Assembly (NCBI RefSeq): GCF_958979055.1
Contig: NC_084888.1
Location: forward strand, 28,696,804-28,760,803
Reading direction: 5' to 3'
DNA: 64,000 bases
From: Alnus glutinosa
Lineage: Eukaryota > Streptophyta > Magnoliopsida > Fagales > Betulaceae
The notes below the pieces were generated by a model, which did not search any database, was not told the DNA's origin, and worked only from the letters and a program-made list of their open reading frames with translations. Shown in pieces: positions 23,772 through 37,105 of the stretch (its first letter is position 1; every line of letters starts with the position of its first letter). A program made the position numbers and the translations under genes.

Positions 23772-26700
23772 ACCAGTTTAGAGATTTTCAAAGTATACCC
23801 AGTTTCCGGCGAAAGCAATTCTAGTTCTGGTGAAGATTTCCCATCCTCTGGTGAAGGTTTTCACTTCGAATTGTGGTCCTGCGGTCTCTGAAAAGCAAGC
23901 TGTGAAGGGAGGGGTGGCTTCTGACACACACTTCCATTTTGGTGAAAGTCTCGAGCTCTCCAATATGAGGGAGACGTTGCTGAAGTTAAAAGAGGAAGTA
24001 GGCGTTTGTTTGATGAGGTTGGACTCAGCTGTGGATGGGCTTATGGGCAGGCATAAGTATCAAGCCCAACCTAATCGTGGAGTTATATTCACCTCGAAGC
24101 CACTCGCTGGTGCCTTTAAACCCAAAATCGAGGCTACGGTTTTTAAGCCCAAGAGTAACTGTGTCTTTTACTGAGAAGCTACCGATGGATTTGGACGTGG
24201 GTCAGGAGCCCAACCCAAAAGGGAAGGCCATTGTCACTGGTGGGTCGACCCATTCTTGGGAAACTTTGGACGCGAGTCAGCAAGATAACCCAGGCGCGTC
24301 GTCGTCTGGTGGGGGATCTCACGTTGTGCTACGATTGCCGGTGTGTTCTCTCCTGATGAGTGATGTGGTGATGTGGTGAATGGTCCATTGGGGCTTTTGT
24401 GCTGTCCTTCTGTGGGTCCTTTTTTCGGTGGATCTTCCAGCGAGATTTTAGTGGCCTTTAAGTCTCTTGAGAGGGTAAGTCAAAGCAGATTTCGCCAGTG
24501 AGTGTGTTTCAGGCCGCCAATCGTGCAATGATGCTTAAGATGACGCTGGTGAGTGAGTGTTTGGAATCTCCGGTGGTCGAGGTGAGAGATTTGGGGTCGT
24601 CGTCTCTTGGTCTCTGCTCTTAGACTACCAATTTGGGTTTTCTGCGTCTTGGTCCATTGGGTTGGGGTTGCCGGTGGTTCTCTCTCCGTTTGCTCGATCT
24701 TTGCAGAGGGCTGATTCCAACATGACAATCTGGTGCTCAAAGTTGGTTGTGTTTTAGGAGGGTGCTCAGTGTATTGAAGAAGTTGGCAGTTGGGAGGACT
24801 TGTGCATTGTGGAAGAGGTGGTAGGAGAAGCTGATATTGGTAGGTTGCCTCCTCTAAATACCTGTTCCCCACCCTTGGGGGGTCTTTCGGGGTATTCTGA
24901 TTGGGTTATTCAATGTGCGAATGAAATTTATCCCATTATGGGAATCTTGTATATGGGTCATAAGTTGCAATTGCTAGCTCTCTTGACTTTTCTTGAAGAA
25001 GAACATTGTCTAGAAGCACTGGGTGACTGGTCGAGTTATGCTATGAAGGGTAAAAGGGAGGTCAAGAATTTGGAAAGTTCAGTCAATTGCGATGCTAAAG
25101 GCTCTTGTTCGAGCCGTAGTAAAAGGAAGGTGAGGAGTCATCCAGTTGTGTTATGAAGCCAAGAGTTCTTTTTTGGAATGTGAGGGGGTTGAACAAGAGA
25201 AGGAAACGTCTAAGGTTTTGTAACTTGCTCAGAGATTGGAAGGTAGATGTTATTTGCTTTCAATAAACTAAGCTTCATAGTTTATCGTGCAACGTTATGC
25301 GCAACTTATGGAGATGCAATCATATAGACTGGTGTTCCTTAGAATCCAGTGGGGCCTCAGGTGGCATCTTGATAATGTGGGACACAAGGGTGGTGGAGAA
25401 GGTCGATGAGTATGTGGGGGAGTACACCCTCGCAGTCTCGTTCAAGAACGTTGCAGATAATTTCACCTGGGCCTTTGCAGTTTTTTATGGTCCAAATTCT
25501 AGATGTGATCAAAGACTTCTTTGGGATAAATTGGCTAGCATTTGTAGTTGGTGGAACTTATTGTGGTGCATAGGGGGGATTTCAACGTAACGCGTTTTCC
25601 CAGTGAAAGATTTGGCGAGGCTCGTCTATGTTCTATTATGACAGATTTCTCTGACTTTATTTCTTATCAGGACCTCATGGATCTCCCTCTTGCTGGTCGC
25701 TCTTTTACTTAGTTGATTTCTTGTGATCCTCCCGTGTGGTCTAGAATTGATTGTTTCCTTGACTAGGAAGTTTGGTTTTCCTCGGTTTCTCAAAAGAAAG
25801 CTTTCTTGCCTTTATTCAGATTACTTCCCAATCCTCATTGATTGTGCAGGTGTTTCAAGAGGGAGCAGGCGCCTTTCAATTTTGAAAACATGTGGCTTAA
25901 GGTAGAAGGTTTCGTGGGTATGGTGAAACAATTGTGGGATTCTTATTTGTTCCAAGGTTCGCCTAGTTTTGTTTTAGCTCGTAAGCTTAAGGCTTTAAAA
26001 CTGGATTTGAAGAAATGGAATGAAAAGGTGTTTAGCAACGTAGAGAGAAACAAGAGGAAGCTTATTGAAGATCTTCAGGCCTTCAATGTTATTGAAGAAA
26101 GTAGAGCCTTAGGGGAGGAGCTTTCGAGAAAGGCTGAGGTTGTCTGAGATTTAGAGAAGTGATCTCTTATGGAGGAGGTGAATTGGAGGCATAAATCTAG
26201 GGTGTTGTAGTTAAAGGAATGTGATAAGTGCACTAAATTGTTTCATTGAATAGCTAACTCAAATAGAAGGTACAATTCTTTGGACTCATTGATTGGCGAC
26301 ACTCGATCCTCTAATCAAACATAAATCGGCATGCACATTGTCAAGTTCTACCAAAAGCTTTTTACCGAGCAAAGTAGGTGGAGGCCTTTGGTGGATGGTA
26401 TCTCTTTTGATTCTATTTTGGAGTCTGAGGCCAATTGGTTGGAGAGAGCTTTTGAGGAGGAGGTTAGGAAGGTAGTGTCAGTTATGGTCAAAGATAAGGC
26501 GCCAGGTTCTGATGGCTTTTCTATGGCCTTCTTCTAAGCGTGTTGGGATGTTTTGAGGGGGGGCATTATGGAGGTGCTTAGGGATTTTCATGATGGAGGT
26601 TTTTTTGAAAAGAGCATCAATGCTTCGTTCATTTCGCTTATTCCGAAAATTTCAGGTGCTATTGCTCTCGAAGATTTTCGGCCTATTAGTCTTGTAGGTG

Positions 26701-28820
26701 GAATTTGCAAAATCATTGCTACTGTCCTAGCAAATAGATTGAAGACGGTTTTGTAGAAAGTCATTCCTCAATCTCAAAGCGCCTTTGTCAATGGGAGGCA
26801 AATTCTCGATTTGATCCTTATTGCAAATGAATGTCTTGATAGTATATTAAGATTTAGGGAGCCTAGCGTCATTTGTAAAATGGATCTAGAAAAAGCTTAT
26901 GATCATGTAAATTAGGAGTTTCTTTTGTATGTGCTGAGGATGTGTGGTTTTGGGGGAAAATGCTGGTCTTGAATAGCTCATTGTATCTTCTCTATGAGAT
27001 TCTCCGTGTTAGTAAATGGCTCTCCTAATGGGTTTTTCAGTAGCTCTCGTGGGTTGAAACAAGAGGATCCTCTCTCACCCTTGTTTGTTTTTGTGATGGA
27101 GACTTTGAGTCGAATGATTTCTGATGCAGTCAGTAGGGTCTGCTTGAGGGCTTTAAAGTTGGCAATGCTACTTTCTCTCATTTGCTGTTTACCGATGATA
27201 CTTTGATTTTTTGCAATGCTCGTCCTTCTCAATTGTGCTATCTTCGAAGTCTCTTTCTTCTATTGGAAGTTGCTTCGGGCTTGAAGTTTAATTTCGTTAA
27301 GTCAAATTTAATTCCTGTGGGGGATGTAGATCAAGTGTAAAGTTTAGCTTATATTTTAGGGTGTGGGGTTGCCATTCTACCGGTGAAGTATCTAGGACTT
27401 TCATTGGGGGCTTCCTATAAATTTATTCATATTTGGGACGGTGTTATTGAGAAGATTGAACATCGATTGGCCAGCTGGAAAATGTTATACCTTTCCAAGG
27501 GAGGTAGAGTCACTCTTATCGAAAGTACCCTCGCCAACTTACCCACGTAATTTTTGCCTCTATTTTCTCTCTCGACAAGTGTAGGTGATCGCGAGACTTT
27601 ATGGGGAGAGATTGATGATGAGTTCAAATATCACTTGGTGAGTTGACCTAAGGTTTGTACACCAATTTTAGAGGGCATGCTGGGTATGAGAAATTTGGTA
27701 ATGGTCAATCAGGCTCTGTTAGGTAAATGGATGTGGCGTTATAGGATTGAGAGAGAAGCTTGGTGGACTCCAAGTTTGACCGTTTATGGGGAGGTTGGTG
27801 CTCCTTTGAGCCTACAGATGTTTTTGGAGTGAGGTTGTGGAAGAACATCAGAAAATGGTGGGAGACATTCTTAAGATTTTTTAGATTTGAGATTGGGGAT
27901 GGAGCTAGGACTAAATTTTGTCATAATCTATGGTGTGGGGATACAGTTCTTAAGGATGCTTTTCCTGTTTTATTTGGTATTGCTCATGCGAATGATGCCT
28001 CTGTTGCGAATAATTTTGAGCTCTTCGGTGGTTCTAATCAGTGGAGTAGAGCTTTTCTAGAGAGGCACATGATTGGGAAAAGGATGTTTTTACTTCTTTT
28101 TTTCAAGTTTTGCACTTAGTGTAAGAAGAGGTAGTGAAGGTAGGCTGTGGTGGGTCTCCTCCAAAAAGGCTTGTTCAAGGCTAGGTCTTTCTTTAGCTCT
28201 CTGGCTTATTCTGTGGGGAGTCACTTTCTTTGGAAGATTGTGTGCCGAACTCAAGCTCTTACAAGGACAACTTTTTTTTTGGGTGGTCGGCGGTGTTAGG
28301 TAAGATCCTTATTTGGATAACCTCAAGAAGATGCATGTTATTTTGGTGGATCGATGTTGCATGTGCAAGCGAAATGGGGAATCAGTGGATCACATTCTTC
28401 TTCACTACAATGTGACTTACGCTATGTGGAGTGCTCTCTTTATTCGTTTTGGTTTGTCTTGGGTTATGCCTAAGAGTCTTTAACTTGTTTGCTTGTTGGT
28501 GGACGTCTAGAAAGCTAAGGAGTACTGCAATTTGGAAGATGGTGCTGACATGCCTTTTTTTGGAGTGTTTGGAAGGAAATAAATAATGGGTCTTTTGAGG
28601 ATTTAGAGAGGTCATTGAAGGATATTTTAACTTCGTTTTTTCATACTTTGTATCTTTGGATGATGTCTTTTGTGTCCCCTCTGTCGCTTAATATTGGCGA
28701 TTTTCTTATTTTTCGTTTTTTCACTTTCTAGTTAGGTGCTTCTTCTTGTATACTTTCGTTGTACTTAGAGGTGCTTTACATTTTTAATAAGACCAGTAAA
28801 AAAAAAAAAAAAAAAAAAGT
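23772..28820 (+). mobile_element. L1-type LINE, full or near full length, decayed
   Basis: An ORF1-like tail lies around 23830-24400, an ORF2-like region at about 25155-28720, and a poly(A) tail at about 28799-28818. A possible 9-bp target duplication is GGTTTTAAA at 23763-23771 and 28823-28831, although a few bases separate the tail from the second copy. The surrounding DNA resembles the GCGATTT-type MITE, so the LINE seems to have landed in an older element. The 5' end is inferred from the duplication. Confidence 0.7.
25155..28720 (+). pseudogene. LINE ORF2 relic (endonuclease, reverse transcriptase, zinc-binding end)
   Basis: The frame starts MKPRVLFWNVRGLNKR, as in plant L1 endonucleases, with an FNVTRFPSER segment near 25590. 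The reverse transcriptase includes [52 protein letters not shown] and [11 protein letters not shown] (FTDD replacing the usual F/YADD). The 3' part has a WLWR-like domain and a zinc-binding region near 28330-28440. Stops and frameshifts occur throughout; several stops fall where Trp is expected (for example near 25712, 26210, 26914 and 26970). It cannot make a working protein. Confidence 0.85.
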
Positions 28821-28822
28821 GT

Positions 28823-30225
28823 GGTTTTAAAGAAAAGTAGCGATTTCAGCATATAGTTAATGGAAATGTGATTTTTAAAATGCAGTTTAGTGTTTGGTAA
28901 AATTTGCAGAATGTAAGTAATTGTTATGCAAAAACACGGTTAGCACTTTAAAATCAGTGTTTTTAGAACACATCCCCCTTTACCCACTGTGCAAAAACAT
29001 AATTTATTTCACATTTAAATTTGTTATATTTTTTCAAATGCACTCTGAAACGGGATAATTTTTATGATCATGTTTACAAATGTGTGTTTGGCCATCAAAA
29101 TCGTGGGAGGCAATGCACGCATAATGTCAAGTAATTTGAACTTAAACTTTATGGACATAATTTAAAAAGAGTAATACTAGATACTATATTTTTATTCTAC
29201 AATTGTTTAACAATGCTGATGTGATATTTAAAATCAACCATGAAATTTTTTTTGTTATTTAACAGGATTAATTCAAGATTTAGTTATGAATGTCACGTCA
29301 GTCTTGTTGAGTAAAATTACAGGGCCTAACATTTTTCATATAAAAAACCAAAATGGAAAGACCGAGTTGAGTTCCATTTCTTTTAGTCAAAAGTTTTCCT
29401 TTCACCTGAAGATCTGATCAAAGACGCTCCTACCAAATAGAAAGAAATTTAAAAAAATAAAAAAAATAAAAAATGATTTTTAAAGTAGAAGCCAAAATCT
29501 TGAAGGAAGAGAACCCCAAACACTTTACCAATGGATCTATTTGGCAAAATTCTAGAAAATAGATTTCTCCCCTAATTTTCAGAACTCTTGTCAATGCCTG
29601 TTATCCAAACAAATTTTTAGATGTGGGACTTACCACTAACACACATTTCAAAACAAATCATAAAACTCTTCTCCAAAATCAAAACATTTCAAAACAATTC
29701 ACCTATTAAATCGATAAAACACCACACTTCTCAAAAGTAACTAAACATAAGCACATTTTTTCAAGCTTATTTTTTCATGTATGGTTGTTTCTTATTACAT
29801 ACTAAAATATATATATATATAAATTTTAGCCTACATGGTGGTCGCCCGTAGGGGGCCTTGCTATGTTGGCCACCAAGGTTATCCGGTGGCCACGTGTAAT
29901 ACCTGAACAAACATGTTGCAACTTTTAAAATAAAATCTAATAACTCATAAATAATAACCAAAGGGAGTCCTAAATTCATGGAAATAATAATTGCAAGCAA
30001 AAAAATTAATTAATTAATTAATGGGAGCTAGTAATTTAAAATCGAAAAAAAAAACTGGAGACCTTAAAATAAGTAAAAATTTAGAAAATACTTAAAATAT
30101 CAAGGGTCATACATCTTTGAGTAGCTTGCGAAACATTCAAAAGGTGACAAGTTAAAGCGTAAGAATCCATGTCAACCGTTCTAAAGATTTACGTCAGCAA
30201 CCTAATATAGATCCACTGTAATAAC
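28823..30225. other. Intergenic DNA with MITE remnant
   Basis: The first 250 bp resemble the GCGATTT MITE family interrupted by the upstream LINE. The rest has no gene. A short block at about 29827-29900 carries GTGGTCGCCCG and GGTGGCCACGTG motifs of unknown type. Confidence 0.4.
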
Positions 30226-30519
30226 AGCCTTGTTTGAAAACAGCAGGGACGGAACAGAGTATTGCTCTCCACTGTTCACAAATTTTTTTAAAATTTTTTT
30301 TACATTGTTCAATAACAATCAACATCAAAATATTCTCACTTTTTATATCACATCAATAATTTTTTATTACTATTCAAATAAAAAAATTCACTACAATACA
30401 AAATTTTTTCACTTTTCTATACAAATTCTTTTTACTTTATATCACATAATCACATTTTACTAATTTCAAAATTAACTACCTACTACTCTGTTCTGTACAT
30501 GTCTTTGCCAAACAAGCCC
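30226..30519. mobile_element. Tourist-like MITE, 294 bp, AAC target duplication
   Basis: Homologous, in the opposite orientation, to the copy at 18661-18954 and of the same length. The right end read inward is GGGCTTGTTTGGCAAAGAC; the left end is AGCCTTGTTTG. AAC flanks it at 30223-30225 and 30520-30522. The frame at 30230-30463 is a by-product of this repeat. Confidence 0.75.
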
Positions 30520-31980
30520 AACGATACATGAACCATCTAAACAGTAACAAATTGCATGCGAAACTAATTTGTCCAAAACTTAGAAAACACAAGGGACTCA
30601 TTATAAAAGCCCCCATAAGCCCTAGTTGATCCATTCCCTCACCCTTAAAGTTACATATTTTACGAGCCTTAGCTTTGTTCGAGCCTTAAAAACCTAAAAT
30701 TGTTAACTTTCATACCCATTTTTACTCCTAACAATAAATGATCTACAAAATGGCTGAACAAAGCCAAGGCTTATAAAGTATACCAATTTATACAAACTTT
30801 ACCCTGTGGCTCAGTTGTGAGATGAGTGGGATTTACTTTAGATCTAAGGGCTATTGTGACTAGAAAAAAGTAAAAATAAAAAAAAAATAAATAAACTAAC
30901 TGGTGACTTACGGCAGGTACTGCGAGTCTTGACAAGAGCCGCAAGACCCATGGCCACTGTGGGCCCTCGCGAGACCCACAACCAATGTGGGTCACCAGAA
31001 CCACGGCACTGCCGTGGTTCACAAGATTCACTGCAATCATGGGTTTTCACCAAACCCACGGCACTGTTGTGGTTTTTTTTATTTTTAGGGGCATTTCTTT
31101 TCTTTTTGCAAGACAAAATGGGTAAATTGCCATTTCTTGGTAGGTTGGATGGGAAATTGCAAATTGTAAAGAAGTTTGATTGTGGTACAAGTATTTTTTC
31201 AAAAAAATAAATAAAAAGAAGAGAAAAAGAAAAAGGGAGAAATTGTCCTAAACCTCCTAGGCATTAACCTATTACCAACTAGTAATGCTAGTATCATATT
31301 CTTATCCTATATCAATGATTGATCCAAATCTTAGTTGAGAGTGCCGTGTTAATATGAAATCAAGAACTAGGTCTTTCTGTTACTGTTTTTCGCTAAATAA
31401 ACACATCAAACGAGTTTGATGCTGTTTGCAAACTAGATTTGCTGTCCCTCTCTTTTATTTGTGCTTGATGCAGTTTTGTTTTTAATAACTTTTAGGATAT
31501 AATTGAGAAGATTTCACATGTCTTAATTAACGTCTAAGCTCTAATCTTGAAATGAATAAAAAAGTCCGTTGTAGCTCATTAAAATTGTGCTCATTCCTTA
31601 CAACAGCATTGTATCAACCAGGTAAGTTCTTTAGAAATTGCATGATCATTCAATCATCCACCCTCATGTTCAAACAACCTTTCCTTTGGAAGCAAGGGGA
31701 AACCTTCTATTCTTTTTTCTTTTTATTTTTGAATAAATCCATTCAGATAATTACTAGCTTGTAATATTCGAATAGATTCTTTTTATAGCTCAGAATAAAA
31801 AAGAAAAGGATTCTTTTTCAAATTATGAAGGAAAAAAAAAACGATAAAAAGAGAAAGCAGTAGCATGCATTAAATACTGTGTTCAAAGCAAACAGTGAGA
31901 ACCATGGAAGTTGTAGTAATAACTAGTAAACATTCAACAAAACTCCTAGGGAGACTCCACCAAATGATATGAAGAGCAAC
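30520..31980. other. Intergenic DNA and 3' flank of the RPS12 gene
   Basis: No gene recognised. At about 30900-31080 there are several diverged copies of a motif like CCACGGCACTG or CCCATGGCCACTG, which give overlapping short frames on both strands. The last portion before 31981 probably includes the 3' untranslated region of RPS12. Confidence 0.4.
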
Positions 31981-33537
31981 TCAGTGAGACTTGACATGCT
32001 CCCGAATAATATGAAGAGCTTCATGATCCTCACCAAAATCCTGTCAACAAGTAGGAGAATTCTTGGACTCCATTTGATAGACAACTAAATAACATAAAAT
32101 TTACAACTCTTAAGATTCTTACCTTCACAACAACACAAGAGCAACCAACTACTTTTCTAGCCTTCCCCTCTGAGTCAATCTTGCACAACTGCATAGAGCC
32201 AACCCATGTTATAGAGAATTACAGTAGAGATTCCTGACTTTTTGAAGAAATCAGATTTAATGACACCTCAAAGACGATAATAATCTAAAATCAAAGCAAT
32301 AATGCAAATCTACGAGCAATTAACAATAGGAGCCATATTACACATAAAAATAAAAAAAATATAAAGAGAGAACTACTTAGTATAGGTATCTTCAGTATAA
32401 ATCTACACATCAAGGCGATGGAAATATAATAGGAGTCAACCACAGGAGGAGCGGTAGGTCAAACAGTGGAAAACTAGAAACCATATTCACTAACTTCTAT
32501 TACATTAAACTAGCTATTAGATGTTACTTCTGTAAGAGGAAATTTTCTTCATTCAACTGTATTCCAAGATGTAAATACTCCTAACATATTTCTTCTGTTC
32601 CCCCCAGTATTGGTCTCTTACTAACTTGAACCATCAATGACAGCTGCATGTCTGGAATAAGGTCAGAACATGTTGCAATGAACTCTCTACATCTTTGTTA
32701 ACCATGGTGACCTTTTGTGCTCAAATTCAAGGTTACCTCTTAAAATTTGGTTTTCAATTTCTAGATAATATTAACTATGATCATAGTTCAAGTTTATAAC
32801 TTGGGAAATTTTAAAATAAGGGAGACACAACAACCATTTTACTATAAAGGAGAATAAAAGTACTCAAAGAAAAGACACAGTATAAAGAAAATCCCTAATA
32901 AATTGTGTACTTACACCAGCCCACTCGCCAAGCGACTTTGCACTAGGAACAGTCATCAAGTTTACGCTGTGGTCAGCACAAAGTGCTTTAACCAGCTTGA
33001 GATAATCGGGTTGGTTGCAGTCCTCCGCCAGTACACAAAGCTGGGCAGCGTGCTTCTCAATCACTTTCGCACCTTCATGAAGGCCTCGAGCAAGCCCACC
33101 ATGAGCAAGCGATTTTCTCAGCACGAGCTGCAAGGCAGTCATGATGTCCATGGCCTCCCCTGGAAGAGGGGCAGTTGTCTCAGCCGCCACAGCCACAGCC
33201 ACAGGAGCCTCATCACTGCTCAAGATAATGATTGAAATCAGTGTGTAAGCCAAAACTACAAGTCTCCTACTCTACCCCTCCAACTGTCAACACCCCACTT
33301 CACACAGACATGCGCAGACATATCATCCTAGTGAACATTTACTAGTTCCTTTATAGATCATACTTAACACAGTCCTTTTCCCCTCTTCCTGTCAAAAAGA
33401 AGCACTAGTCTTCATAGATCAATTGCTTTGACCAGTCATTTTCATCACAAAGAGCATTTAGGCGGTACCCTTATCCAACAAATGTATCCGATAACATTCA
33501 ATCACAGAGTATATGAAACTCGAATATACAAACCTTC

Positions 33538-33586
<49 letters not shown>

Positions 33587-34012
33587 AGACTACTGCCCAA
33601 GACTATCAATTCACTGTGTAAATTACACCAAACAGTAGCCTAATCTAAATCTTTAACTCCTACCACAAACTTTCAGTAGTCTACTAGTCTTATGCAATTT
33701 ATTGTGCAACAAAATCCCAAGATCCGAAACCCAAAAAACAAAAATTAAAAAAATAACAATAATAATAATAATAAAAATCCATTATTCATTAAATAAATAA
33801 ATAAAATTATTTGCTTTCAAAAGACTCCAGCGCAACTGTGGATTTTAGGGTTTGCATTCCATAGCATGTTTGAAGCAAACACTTTCAACAAAACTCACAT
33901 TCAAGGCAAGTTTGCCTTCTTATATCATAACCTTACAAGCCCAACCACTCCAAAATTGAGGTAAGTGAAAAATTATCTCGGTAATTACAGGAATGATTAC
34001 TTACCCTGACAT
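31981..34012 (-). CDS. RPS12: Cytosolic 40S ribosomal protein S12 (eS12), four coding exons
   Basis: Structural protein of the cytosolic small ribosomal subunit. Coding exons on the minus strand: 34012-34005 (ATG and seven more bases), 33215-32915, 32188-32123 and 32040-31981. All junctions are GT-AG and phases fit, giving 435 bp or 144 residues plus stop, the usual plant length. The protein begins [12 protein letters not shown], continues with [19 protein letters not shown] and [20 protein letters not shown], and ends REHVKSH. Upstream there appear to be non-coding exon sequence at 34042-34013 and a 5' exon ending at 34221 (donor GT at 34220-34219). No damage is visible. The poly(A) tract at about 33541-33583 lies in intron 1. 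Confidence 0.94.
33541..33583. repeat. Poly(A) tract in RPS12 intron 1
   Basis: About 43 consecutive A bases. No retrotransposon body is recognisable next to it. Confidence 0.95.
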
Positions 34013-34281
34013 TCTTGATGCTTAGAAACTATTTCTCGCCCCCTGAACAAAATAAAGGCATAAATTTAAAAACAAAATCAGATCCGAAAACATAACAGCT
34101 CACTGTTTGACAGTTTTCATGGTACAAAAGCCAACAAAAATGAATGAGAACAAAAGAGAAAACCCCACAAATCATTTAAACACTAATACATGTATTGTAG
34201 AGATAGAGATGGAAGATGACCTTCAGCAAGACGATGACTGCGTTGGCGAAGCTAAACGAAGTAAAGTGTAAAACGACGGCC

Positions 34282-34405
34282 TTTATATGGCAAACCCTAA
34301 AATCCTACCTCCGGTCTCCCAATTTACGAAATTACCCCTGGTTTTGAAAGCTTTGGAATGCAACAGAATTTGTATTACGGTCCGGCACAGCTAATGGGCT
34401 GGGCT
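34282..34405 (-). promoter_or_regulatory. RPS12 promoter: TATA-like, telo-box and site II motifs
   Basis: On the minus strand a TATAAA lies at 34287-34282. A telo-box (AAACCCTAA, plus strand 34292-34300) and two overlapping site II motifs (TGGGCT at 34395-34400 and 34400-34405) lie just upstream. This combination is characteristic of plant translation-apparatus genes and supports an active promoter. Confidence 0.75.
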
Positions 34406-34694
34406 TGGGGTACTCGGAGTTCGTATTTATCAATTGTTGCATTTAAATTTGTTCTTTTACCGTGTATATAAGAGCACTTTCAATAGCTTATGCATTTTTT
34501 AATTTAGAATAGTTAATTAAAATTTATTTTATATAGTTTAGCTAATGAATTTTAAAATGTATTATACATCCAATTATCTATTCTTAACTCTATATTATTT
34601 TTATTATTATTTTTCATTAATTTTTTTATTACAGTATTTTGTTTCCACGTGGGTCCCACTTGATAACTCTACTACTTTACACACTTTCCCTTAA

Positions 34695-34876
34695 GAGTAA
34701 TGCTACACACCATCCCCTTGTCCTCCTTTTGTCACCCCAAAATTGATATGGCTCTTAAAATCGCCATTGGATCAAAATCCAATGGTAATCTATCATAAAT
34801 CCGATGGTAATTTTAAGAGCCACATCAATTTTGGGGTGATAAAAGGAGGACAAGGGGATGATGTGTAGCATTACTC
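34695..34876. mobile_element. Mutator-type MITE, 182 bp, 9-bp target duplication
   Basis: A nearly perfect foldback: GAGTAATGCTACACACC at the left and its reverse complement (with one difference) at the right, pairing deep into the element. It is flanked by TTCCCTTAA at 34686-34694 and 34877-34885. Nine-base duplications indicate mobilisation by a Mutator-like transposase. It lies about 290 bp upstream of the RPS12 site II motifs. Confidence 0.88.
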
Positions 34877-37105
34877 TTCCCTTAAATCTCCACAGTAAAG
34901 GAAGAACATGGACTATGGAGTGGTGGAGGGAAAGAGAAAAAAAAAAAAAAAAAAAAAAGCTAAAAAGGTGGAGATAAAGAATAAAAAAAAAAATAAATAA
35001 GTGAATAATATAACTCTACTTGTAGAGTTGCACTATTTATGGAATTAAGAAAAATTTATTCTAGAGTTGGAATACATAAACTGATAGAGTCTCTTTTTAA
35101 CACTTTTGTTATCTATTGTAGCTTAAAATTGCAAATAGATAATTCATTGGGAGTACTCTAATATATATCTTTTTAAATAAAAAATGTAGGATGGATGTTT
35201 TACTCTTGCTTAGATTAGATTTTATAGATTTATTGACGTATATGTTGTTACATAGTGAATATATTATCATGCTATTCAAAAATTTAAAATATGTAACATT
35301 ATCTACATAGTGAAATGCAATAAAATAAAATTTTAACCGTAAAATGAATTCCTCCATTTCAGTTAAATCGAGATAATTGTATTCCCTTGTGCTGAAGATC
35401 ACGATCTTAGTTTTAGACAACACAGTTTCAAGCATTTGTTTGTGTCTTCCCTCATTTCTCACTCTTCGAATATCTTTTGCTCATATTGCGTAATAAAAAT
35501 AAGGGAAAACTGCAATTTAGCCCCCTAATGTTTATACCAATTTGCAATCTTGGTATCAATGTTTAGATTGCTTCAATTGTACCCAAGAAAGTTACAAAAA
35601 TTTGCAATCCACCCCCTTCCGTCCAATTGCTCCGTTTGATGAGACGAAAATACACTCAAGTGCGCGTCACGTGACTTATAGCCAAAAAACCGGACAAAAA
35701 TACCCTCATGTAACATTAAACGTAGCATTCCATGTAAATGAAAAAAACCATTATCGTCCGGTGCATTCCACGTCGTCGTCTTCTTCCGCTGGTCTAGTTT
35801 CTACTGTTGCCTTCGGCTATGGAAAGAATCTGTGCTACACCTTTTTGAATTTGGAAAGAATTTATGTAACACAAATGCACGCATGGTCTTGAGCTGCCCT
35901 CCTCCACATACGTTTACACAAGTCGAAGGGTAGTATCTGGAAACAAGTAGATGAGAGTGGAGGTCGAAGGCTATGGAGGAGGAATGGGGGACGGAAAGCC
36001 TGTGAGCCATATAATGTGCGATTTCTAGTGTGAGTGAAGAAAAGGTTTTGGCCTGGGAGGCTCTGCAGAGTTGGAGAGTATATATATATAGCGATTAGCG
36101 ACCAAAAAGGCTGGGGGACAGTGGGAGAACGCGCGCGGCGCAAGCTGGTTCTTGGAAGCAAAGTATATGTGGTTGGTGGTGGGCCCCCAGAGTTTGATGC
36201 CCCAGTTGTTGCGAAGTGGCCTGACTTTGACTCATGGACTCATTCATCCCGATACTCTAGGAGCTAGTCTGAAACGAACAAGACCGGCGCCTCAAAATAA
36301 ACTAATACAAAAATTCAATAAAGCCTATTTTCATTTTTAATAATAATAAAAAAAAAATAAAAAAAATATGAGAAATTATATTTAACCCTTCAAGCACACA
36401 CGCCTCTAAGTGTTATTTTTAAAAGGAAAGGGATATTTGAAATATTGCATAGATCGATGGAGCTCATGTTAGAGAATCTTCCTCTCCGACACATGTAGCA
36501 ACCTCTGTGGCTTCATCTCATGCAGCCACAGAGGGCTCATCCCATGCAAAGTTGTTGGCTGCCACAGCCATCGTGGCAGCTTCTCATGTGGCCACCAAAG
36601 CCTCACCACATACAGCCCATTTGGCTGCCACTTCACCCATAATGCCGCACAGCGATTCTACTACAATCTCCACTCCACCTCATGTTAATTCTACAACATC
36701 CATTTGTCAGTTTCCATCAATAGACAAGGCATTACAACCGTTGATTACATTCCTAATATAGCTCCTGGCTCTACAATCAGACAAGATACCACATATCATG
36801 CCTCTGATTATGGACTCACAACTAATGCAGCAATCTATGATAGGAAACCAAATCATCCACAAGGCAAATCATCCTTCACCAGATCATGCGCATCAGTAGA
36901 AAGGAAAGAAGACCGAAGATCCTCACATGTCAAGCCACGGTTCCCTCAATCAGCCTAAAAAGAATTGCATTTACACTCATTCCTTTTGTACTTTTTACAT
37001 TCCAGTTTTTACTTCAACACTTGTGTGTATATAATGTCCTAAGGCATTCACTTGTAAATTATCAAGCAATACAAGAAAACTCTCAATCTCTTTCAACTCA
37101 CCGAC

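Noticed and set aside
32903-33235. Plus-strand frame of 110 codons
   Set aside because: Antisense shadow of the main RPS12 exon.
36507-36761. Ala/Thr/His-rich frame as a possible gene
   Set aside because: Built from short imperfect repeats inside the Mutator-like element; no domain and no independent support.
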